NCBI GenBank assembly: GCA_963727045.1
Contig: CAVSES010000001.1
Span: 1,302,001 to 1,366,000 of the forward strand
DNA: 64,000 nt
Source: Bog-1198 sp963727045
GTDB taxonomy: Bacteria; Pseudomonadota; Gammaproteobacteria; Steroidobacterales; Steroidobacteraceae
Reading direction: 5' to 3'
Below the pieces are notes generated by a model. That model saw only the letters and a list, made by a program, of their open reading frames with translations, did not search any database and was not told the DNA's origin. The translations under genes and the position numbers were made by a program. Within the stretch, counting starts at the first letter, position 1. Each line of letters starts with the position of its first letter. Shown piece by piece: positions 58,609 through 64,000 of this stretch.

Positions 58609-59358
58609 ATGCAGAAGATCATCGTGTGTATCAAACGCGTCGTCGATTACAACGTGCGCATCCGCGTCAAGCCCGACGGCAGCGGCGTGATGCTGGACGG
58701 AGTCAAGATGAGCGTGAATCCGTTCGATGAAATCGCCCTCGAGGAGGCCCTGCGCATCAAGGAGCGCGGCGCGAACATCGAGGTCGTCGCGGTGAGCATC
58801 GGCGTCGCGGATACGCAGCAGCAGCTTCGCACGGCGCTCGCGATGGGCGCCGACCGCGCGATACTGGTGCAGACGGATGCGCCCGTGGAACCGCTCACGG
58901 CGGCGCGGACGTTTCTCGCCGTCGCGAAAAAGGAAAACCCTGATCTGATCTTCCTGGGCAAGCAGGCCATCGACGACGACGCCAATCAAACCGGGCAGAT
59001 GCTGGCCGCACTTTGGGAACGCCCCCAGGCGACCTATGCCTCGAAGGTGGAAATCTCCGAGGGCAAGGCCAAGGTCACGCGCGAGGTCGACGCGGGGTTG
59101 GAAACAATCGAAGTGGACCTGCCGGCGGTGGTGACGGTGGATCTGCGCTTGAACGAGCCGCGGTACGTGAAGCTGCCCGACATCATGAAGGCGAAGAAAA
59201 AGCCCCTCGACGTCACGTCCCTCGAGGCGCTGGGAGTGAGCGCGACGGTGCTGCTCAAGACCGTGAAGACCGAACCGCCGGCGCAGCGTCAGAAGGGCGT
59301 GATGGTCAAGGACGTGGCTGAATTGGCGGCGGTACTCAAGAAGAAGGGTTTGATCTAA
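58609..59358 (+). CDS. etfB: Electron transfer flavoprotein subunit beta
   Basis: A 249-residue subunit that binds AMP and passes electrons from acyl-CoA and other dehydrogenases to the quinone pool. Motifs: IVCIKRVVDYNVRIRVKPDGSGV, NPFDEIALEEALRIKE, LGKQAIDDDANQTGQMLAALWERPQ, and LPAVVTVDLRLNEPRYVKLPDIMKAKKKPL. A GGAGAAG ribosome site precedes the ATG. Its stop overlaps the etfA start by one base (TAATG). Confidence 0.97.
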   Translation: MQKIIVCIKRVVDYNVRIRVKPDGSGVMLDGVKMSVNPFDEIALEEALRIKERGANIEVVAVSIGVADTQQQLRTALAMGADRAILVQTDAPVEPLTAARTFLAVAKKENPDLIFLGKQAIDDDANQTGQMLAALWERPQATYASKVEISEGKAKVTREVDAGLETIEVDLPAVVTVDLRLNEPRYVKLPDIMKAKKKPLDVTSLEALGVSATVLLKTVKTEPPAQRQKGVMVKDVAELAAVLKKKGLI

Positions 59359-60302
59359 TGCACAAGATCCTCATTGTCGGCGAACACGACGGAAAAACGC
59401 TGAACCCGGCGACGGCGAAATGCGTCACCTGCGCGGTCGGTATTCCGGAAGCCGAAATCAGCATCGTGGTCCTCGGCGCGGACACTGCGGCGGTCGCCGC
59501 CCAAGCGGCCGCCATCGCGGGCGTGAAGTCGGTTTTGCGGGTGGATCGAGCCGAAAACGAGCATCCGCTCGCCGCCGTTTTCGCGCCGCAATTGGCGGCC
59601 TTGGCCGCCGGCTACAGTCATGTCTTCGGTCCGTCGACCAGCTTCGGAAAGGATCTCATGCCGCGCATTGCGGCACTCCTCGGCGTGCCTCAGGTGAGCG
59701 ATTTGATGGCGGTGGAAGCAGCGCACCGGTTCAAAAGGCCGACGTACGCCGGAAACGCGATCGTGACGGTTGAAGCCGATCCGGGCCGAACGCTCATCGC
59801 AACCGTACGAGTCGCCTCTTTCGAAGCGGCAAAGGGCGGTGGTGCCGCTGCAGTCGAATCCAAATCGACCAGCGCCGCCCTTCCCGCCCATACGCGCTAT
59901 ATTGGCGCCAAGACCGGATCCACCGATCGGCCCGACCTGCAGACAGCCAAGCGCGTGGTGTCGGGCGGCCGCGCGCTCGGCAGCGCCGAGAATTTCAAAT
60001 TGCTGTTCAGCCTTGCGGACAAGATCGGCGCGGCTGTGGGCGCGTCCCGCGCCGCGGTCGATGCGGGCTATGCGCCGAACGAGATGCAGGTCGGCCAGAC
60101 CGGCAAGATCATCTCTCCGGAAATCTATATCGCCATCGGCATCTCGGGCGCCATCCAGCATCTGACGGGCATCAAGGACGCACGCACCATCGTGGCAATC
60201 AACAAGGACGGCGAAGCGCCGATCTTCGAAGTGGCAGACGTCGGTTTGGTCGGCGACCTGTTCCAGATCGTGCCGGAACTCGAGCGGCTGGTGGGCGGCT
60301 AG
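59358..60302 (+). CDS. etfA: Electron transfer flavoprotein subunit alpha
   Basis: A 314-residue FAD-binding subunit. The N-terminal domain starts HKILIVGEHDGKTLNPATAKCV. The C-terminal FAD-binding domain has KRVVSGGRALGSAENFKLLFSLADKIGAAVGASRAAVDAGY, GQTGKIISPEIYIAIGISGAIQHLTGIKDARTIVAINKD and the final FQIVPELERL. It forms a heterodimer with EtfB. No ETF:quinone oxidoreductase or acyl-CoA dehydrogenase gene is adjacent; the fused FadJ-like enzyme is 29 kb away. Confidence 0.97.
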   Translation: MHKILIVGEHDGKTLNPATAKCVTCAVGIPEAEISIVVLGADTAAVAAQAAAIAGVKSVLRVDRAENEHPLAAVFAPQLAALAAGYSHVFGPSTSFGKDLMPRIAALLGVPQVSDLMAVEAAHRFKRPTYAGNAIVTVEADPGRTLIATVRVASFEAAKGGGAAAVESKSTSAALPAHTRYIGAKTGSTDRPDLQTAKRVVSGGRALGSAENFKLLFSLADKIGAAVGASRAAVDAGYAPNEMQVGQTGKIISPEIYIAIGISGAIQHLTGIKDARTIVAINKDGEAPIFEVADVGLVGDLFQIVPELERLVGG

Positions 60303-60304
60303 GC

Positions 60305-60318
60305 GGCGCTCAAGCGCC
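60305..60318. terminator. Small inverted repeat between convergent etfA and aminotransferase-fusion genes
   Basis: GGCGC (60305-60309) pairs with GCGCC (60314-60318) across TCAA, overlapping the stop of the leftward gene (60310-60312). It sits where two convergent transcripts meet. It is short and has no T-tract, so it is at best a weak bidirectional stop. Confidence 0.25.
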
Positions 60319-62682
60319 CTCGAAATCCACGGCGGCGGCTGAGGCGTCGATTGCCTGGACCAACAGGTCGGCGTGCTCCCGATGGAACGGCATGGGCGGC
60401 CGCAGCTTTAGAATACTGGCCTGCGGACCCTCGTATCCGATCAGGATCCCGAACTCCGACGCCACCGCGTTGACGATCCGCTTGTTGCGCTGTTTCGAGG
60501 GGGTCCCATCGCGGGCCAGGACATCCAACCCCAGCAGAAGGCCGGTACCGCGCACCCTGCCCAAGCATGGATGGCGAGCCGCAACCCCTTCAAGCTTCAG
60601 GCGCAGGTAGGCCCCGATGGCCGCCGCATTGTCCATGAGGCCTTCCGCGTCCAGCACCTGGAGGACCGCGAGGGCCGCCGCCGCCGCGACTGGATTGCCG
60701 CCGAACGTCGAGAAGAAACCGAACTTTGATTGAAAAGCCTCGATCAATGCGCGATTGGCCACCACAACCCCCATGGGATAGCCATTCGCCACCGGTTTTC
60801 CCAGGGTCACGATGTCGGGTTCGATGCCGCGCCGCTCGAATCCCCAAAAATGAGATCCGGACCGGCCCAATCCATACTGCACCTCGTCGGCCACGATGAG
60901 GCTGCCAGCCGCGCGAAGCCGCTTCGTCACCGCGGCCCCCCAAGCAGCCGGAGGATCGAAAATGCCGCTGCTGGTGATGCATGAGTCGATGAAGAAGGCG
61001 GCGGGCGCGAAGCCTCTGCCTGCAAGATCGGCAATGGCGCGCTCCGCATCTTGCAGCGCGGCGTCCAGCATCTCGCCGTCCATGTCGTCGGCCGCGCAAA
61101 GATCAGCCGCAGGCGCGGCAATCGTAACCACGCGCGGGTCATGGGGCCGCCCGACGTTCGGGGTGAGCGCCGCGACCGCATCGGTAATTCCATGATAAGC
61201 GTGCTCCATCACGATTCCGCCCGGCTGCCCGGTGGCCATCTTGGCCATTCGCCAAGCCACATCGTTTGCCTCGCTGCCTGAGTTCACGAAGATGCATGAG
61301 TTGAGATGAGCAGGCAGCCGGGCCGTCAGCCGCTCGGCATAGTCGAGGATGTTTTCATGCAAGTAGCGGGTATGGGTGGCAAGGATTGCGGTCTGCCTTT
61401 GAATCGCCTCCACCACGGCGGGATGCGTGTGGCCCACGTGCGGCACGTTGTTGTACACATCGAGGTACGCCCGGCCTCGCGCGTCGTACAACCAGACCCC
61501 CCTGCCGCGCACGAGGTGCAATGGCTTTTCGTAGAACAGTTCGGCACCGGCGCCCAAGAGACGATGGCGCCGTGCAAGGTCGACGGCGGCCGGCTGGCCA
61601 ATCGACGCCGGCGCGGTCCGGGTGCCGGCCTCATCGTGCCAGGCAGCGGTCAATGCATGAACATCGGCACCCAACAGTCGATCGAGCGACCGAGCGCTGT
61701 TCGCCGCCGCCTCATCGAGGACGCGGGCCCCCGACGGATCGTGATGGCGCCGCCAGGCGTGCACCAACACGGTCACGGCATGACGAGCGGTGATAATGTC
61801 GAAGAAAAGGTCCACCTCCCCGGCCTGCAGGGACTGGCTCTGTGCAAACCCTCGCAGCACGGCACCCACCGAAGCCAGCGGCACCACCGCCTCGGTCAGA
61901 AGCTCCGACATTGCGACAGCGGGTTCGAAGATCAGCGGCGCGTGAATCATGTCGCCGAAATCGAGAATCCCGCAGATCGCCTGCCCCTCGGAATCCACCA
62001 ACAAATTGGCGGCATGGCAGTCTCCATGGATGGCCTGACTGCGCAATCCGCGCATCTTGGGCAGACGCGCCCGAAGGCTGGCGGCCACTTTTTCGACGGC
62101 CTCGCGGACAGCCGGATATTCGATGTACCCGCTGAATTCGGCGAGTTCGGGCAGGCGCCTCACATCCCAGGCGAGGCGCCTATTCAGCGAAGCATGAAAA
62201 AACCCCTGCAAAGCGCGGTCAGTTCGCGCGAGGGTGATCCCGGTGTTCTGCAACAGGGCTGCACTGGGCGCCGAGTCCTGCAACAAACGCCCCGGCAAGA
62301 AATTCACCAGGCACGTCGTGTACTCGACGCCGTCGCGCGTGATGCGGCCTATCGCGTCGCCCTCGAGCGTCGGATGGAGCCGCGGGACGGGAAGGTCCGG
62401 ATCTTGTTCCGCCAGGTGGTCGAGCACTTTGACGAGGCAGTCGGTGCCGTCCGCATCGGCCTCCACCGCCTGAATCTTCAGCACGAACTCGCGTGGAGCG
62501 GCACCCGGCGTGGGGACGCCCCGCGTAGCGACGCCCGGCGCTTCCGCGGTGCGCAATCGAAAATTGGAGTCCCGCTCCCCGGGTAACGCGCTCGTGGAGA
62601 CGGCGAGCCCATAAAGATCGCGCGCGATCCGTTCGGCCTCCGCCAGACGCAGGGTCGGTGGCGTCGTCCGCAGAGCTAGCAA
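60310..62682 (-). CDS. Fused APH-type kinase / class III aminotransferase (phospho-lyase-like)
   Basis: A 790-residue two-domain enzyme from a TTG start. Residues about 25-340 are an aminoglycoside-phosphotransferase/choline-kinase-like domain, with the catalytic HGDCHAANLL (219-228) and metal-binding DFGD (241-244). Residues about 370-785 are a class III PLP enzyme: NSGSEANDVAWRMAK, VADEVQYGLGRSGSHFWGFE (Asp 599 for the PLP nitrogen) and the PLP Lys 629 in TLGKPVANGYPMG. The GKPxxNGxP form recalls ethanolamine-phosphate and phosphohydroxylysine phospho-lyases. The fusion could phosphorylate an amino alcohol and then eliminate phosphate. The substrate is inference. Confidence 0.85.
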   Translation of the reverse strand: MLALRTTPPTLRLAEAERIARDLYGLAVSTSALPGERDSNFRLRTAEAPGVATRGVPTPGAAPREFVLKIQAVEADADGTDCLVKVLDHLAEQDPDLPVPRLHPTLEGDAIGRITRDGVEYTTCLVNFLPGRLLQDSAPSAALLQNTGITLARTDRALQGFFHASLNRRLAWDVRRLPELAEFSGYIEYPAVREAVEKVAASLRARLPKMRGLRSQAIHGDCHAANLLVDSEGQAICGILDFGDMIHAPLIFEPAVAMSELLTEAVVPLASVGAVLRGFAQSQSLQAGEVDLFFDIITARHAVTVLVHAWRRHHDPSGARVLDEAAANSARSLDRLLGADVHALTAAWHDEAGTRTAPASIGQPAAVDLARRHRLLGAGAELFYEKPLHLVRGRGVWLYDARGRAYLDVYNNVPHVGHTHPAVVEAIQRQTAILATHTRYLHENILDYAERLTARLPAHLNSCIFVNSGSEANDVAWRMAKMATGQPGGIVMEHAYHGITDAVAALTPNVGRPHDPRVVTIAAPAADLCAADDMDGEMLDAALQDAERAIADLAGRGFAPAAFFIDSCITSSGIFDPPAAWGAAVTKRLRAAGSLIVADEVQYGLGRSGSHFWGFERRGIEPDIVTLGKPVANGYPMGVVVANRALIEAFQSKFGFFSTFGGNPVAAAAALAVLQVLDAEGLMDNAAAIGAYLRLKLEGVAARHPCLGRVRGTGLLLGLDVLARDGTPSKQRNKRIVNAVASEFGILIGYEGPQASILKLRPPMPFHREHADLLVQAIDASAAAVDFEGA

Positions 62683-62693
62683 AGCACTGCGCG

Positions 62694-63176
62694 CTACAGC
62701 TGTTTGAGGACGAAGTCGGCCGCGGAAACCTTGAACTCGCCCGGCCCTTCAATGTTTACCTGCGTAGCAATGCCGTTCTTGACGATGATGGCAAACCGTT
62801 GGCCGCGCACCCCCATGCCGAACTTCGATCCGTCGAGTTCGAGGCCGAGGGCTTTCGCATACGTGCCGTTCCCGTCTGCCAGCATCAATATCTTGTCGCC
62901 CACAGCGCCATGTTTGCCCCAGGCGTTCATGACGAACACATCGTTCACGGCGGTACAGGCAATGGTGTCCACCCCCTTCGCCTTGATTTGATCCGCTAGT
63001 TCAACAAAACCCGGTAAGTGCTTGGCATCACAGGTGGGAGTGAATGCTCCGGGTACCGAAAACAGCACCACCGTCTTACCGGCAAACAGCTGTTCCGTGG
63101 TCAACTTCTGCGGCCCGTCCCCGGTCATGCGGGTGAAGGTTCCTTCGGGCATCTTCTCGCCGGCTTTGATGGTCAT
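62694..63176 (-). CDS. Peroxiredoxin (Prx5/AhpE-like)
   Basis: A 160-residue thiol peroxidase of the Prx5 family, which reduces H2O2 and alkyl hydroperoxides. The peroxidatic Cys is Cys 49 in PGAFTPTCDAKHLPGF, the exact family signature. A second Cys in DTIACTAVNDVF is a common position in this subfamily. VFVMNAWGKHGAVGDKILMLADGNG and LGLELDGSKFGMGVRGQRFAIIV complete the pattern. Cytoplasmic. It is 11 bases upstream of the kinase/aminotransferase fusion gene and may share its transcript. Confidence 0.96.
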   Translation of the reverse strand: MTIKAGEKMPEGTFTRMTGDGPQKLTTEQLFAGKTVVLFSVPGAFTPTCDAKHLPGFVELADQIKAKGVDTIACTAVNDVFVMNAWGKHGAVGDKILMLADGNGTYAKALGLELDGSKFGMGVRGQRFAIIVKNGIATQVNIEGPGEFKVSAADFVLKQL

Positions 63177-63198
63177 TTGCGATTCTCCTACGGTCCAC

Positions 63199-64000
63199 TT
63201 ACCGACCGAGCGTATCGGAGTACAGTTCCCACAACTTCAGGACTCGCGCACTGACGTTGGGAACGGACTTCAAACCGACGAAGGCCTTCTTTGCCTCCGC
63301 GGTGTTCTTGAGCGCCACCTGCGAGCGGCCGAGGTACACGTAAGCCTCGTCCTGATGCTTGATCTGTCCCTTTTGAATTCCGCGATTCAGCGCCGTTACC
63401 GCGTTCGTGTAATCGCCGAAGCCGTAATAAACCTCGCCGAGCTTGACGTCGAGCTCGCCGGCCGGGTTCTTGGTCGCCTCCGCGTCGAGCTGGGTCAGCC
63501 CCTTCTTGTCCGCCTCGGCGCGTGTCTTGAACGAATTCACCAGGCGATTCGTACGCTCCTTTTGCTGGTCATTGATGAGTCCGCTGCTCATCGCCTTCTC
63601 AAGAACCGTCTGCGCCTCAGCGGGCAGCGCCGCATCGCCCAGCAGCTGGGCCATCTCTATGTAATCGCTGCCGGCGGTCATGGAGGAGGTGTCATACATC
63701 ACGCGATACAACATCAAGGTGTTGCGGTCTTCCCGCTCGTCCTGGCGTTCGATGCGCAGCAGGGTGTTCCAGTAATTGGTCTTGTTGGTGAGACGAATCA
63801 GATCAACCAGGGCCGCCGCCATCCCCGGAGAGTCGCCCGCGTCGGAAGCGCATTGCAGCTTGAACTGGTAGAGATTCTCCTTCGGCGCGTCACCGGCCTT
63901 GCGAGCGGCGGCAATTGCCTTATCGGCCCAGACGGCGGAATTCTTGCAGTCCTTTTGCAGATAGTAGATCTGGCTCAGGATCCCAAGGTCGTCAGCCGTT
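63199..64000 (-). CDS. TPR-like repeat protein, N-terminal part outside window
   Basis: The C-terminal 266 or so residues of a larger protein; the frame is open to the right edge. It is almost wholly helical, with paired-helix repeats such as LGILSQIYYLQKDCKNSAVWADKAIAAARKAG, AETLLEKAMSSG-like AQTVLEKAMSSGLINDQQ, LGEVYYGFGDYTNAVTALNRGIQKG and AYVYLGRSQVALKNTAEAKKAF, the tetratricopeptide pattern. An internal ATG at 63822 is not the start, since the repeats continue upstream of it. Such proteins are protein-interaction scaffolds; no specific function is readable. It ends 22 bases before the peroxiredoxin start. Confidence 0.8.
   Translation of the reverse strand, partial: TADDLGILSQIYYLQKDCKNSAVWADKAIAAARKAGDAPKENLYQFKLQCASDAGDSPGMAAALVDLIRLTNKTNYWNTLLRIERQDEREDRNTLMLYRVMYDTSSMTAGSDYIEMAQLLGDAALPAEAQTVLEKAMSSGLINDQQKERTNRLVNSFKTRAEADKKGLTQLDAEATKNPAGELDVKLGEVYYGFGDYTNAVTALNRGIQKGQIKHQDEAYVYLGRSQVALKNTAEAKKAFVGLKSVPNVSARVLKLWELYSDTLGR

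Noticed and set aside
1..64000. Search for tRNA, rRNA, riboswitch, insertion sequence, prophage or CRISPR
   Set aside because: I found no cloverleaf-like sequence, conserved rRNA segment, transposase, integrase or repeat-spacer pattern on either strand by reading; a covariance-model scan would be needed to exclude small RNAs.

Overview
The window is high-GC DNA, densely packed with genes, that reads as ordinary chromosome of a free-living gammaproteobacterium. The order fabD-fabG-acpP-fabF-(pabB)-pabC-mltG-tmk-holB-pilZ is a classical gammaproteobacterial gene order. The AddAB-like helicase-nuclease pair, the GspG-N cluster and the many small-molecule pumps would suit Steroidobacterales or Nevskiales, but that placement is inference. 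I see no rRNA, tRNA, insertion sequence, CRISPR array, integrase or prophage gene. The first gene probably, and the last certainly, runs off the window edge.

Layout. 1-14.2 kb: mixed metabolic and envelope genes. These are a DUF2189 membrane protein, a PhyH-type dioxygenase, an MFS permease, topoisomerase IB, a divergent APC permease/acetamidase pair, small secreted or membrane proteins, a DUF1615 lipoprotein, a SPOR-like protein, and a tightly packed FMN reductase-amidohydrolase-MscS run. 14.3-25.1 kb: a divergent multidrug-efflux island. A MarR regulator, an outer-membrane factor and an EmrA-type adaptor form a leftward operon. A second outer-membrane factor, an RND adaptor, an RND pump and an EmrB-type DHA2 pump read rightward. 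A 28-bp imperfect palindrome lies in the shared AT-rich promoter region. 25.3-30.8 kb: an orphan TIR-like gene flanked by an unknown gene and an EEP-fold nuclease, a fused enoyl-CoA hydratase/3-hydroxyacyl-CoA dehydrogenase, a cyclic-nucleotide-binding/rhodanese protein, and a small membrane protein with a probable frameshift.

30.4-39.7 kb: the leftward fatty-acid, p-aminobenzoate, cell-wall and replication operon, joined by 4-base stop/start overlaps in its distal part and headed by a rhombosortase. 39.7-45.7 kb: the rightward type II secretion genes gspG-H-I-J-K-L-M-N, divergent from the rhombosortase. gspN begins inside a 21-bp tandem repeat that spans the end of gspM. 45.6-53.4 kb: a VOC protein with a strong promoter overlapping a palindrome, the AddA/AddB-like pair, and an AlaA-type aminotransferase. 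53.6-58.5 kb: an oligopeptide-type ABC importer (B, C, D, F) without a binding protein, next to an IclR regulator. 58.6-64 kb: etfBA, a fused sugar-kinase-like/class-III aminotransferase enzyme, a peroxiredoxin, and the C-terminal part of a TPR-like protein.

Nothing here is a proven new system. The points most worth following are the orphan TIR-like gene and its neighbours, the kinase/phospho-lyase-like fusion, the repeat-built N-terminus of GspN, the pairing of rhombosortase with type II secretion, the division of EmrA and EmrB across a shared promoter, and the frame break in the small gene before pilZ.
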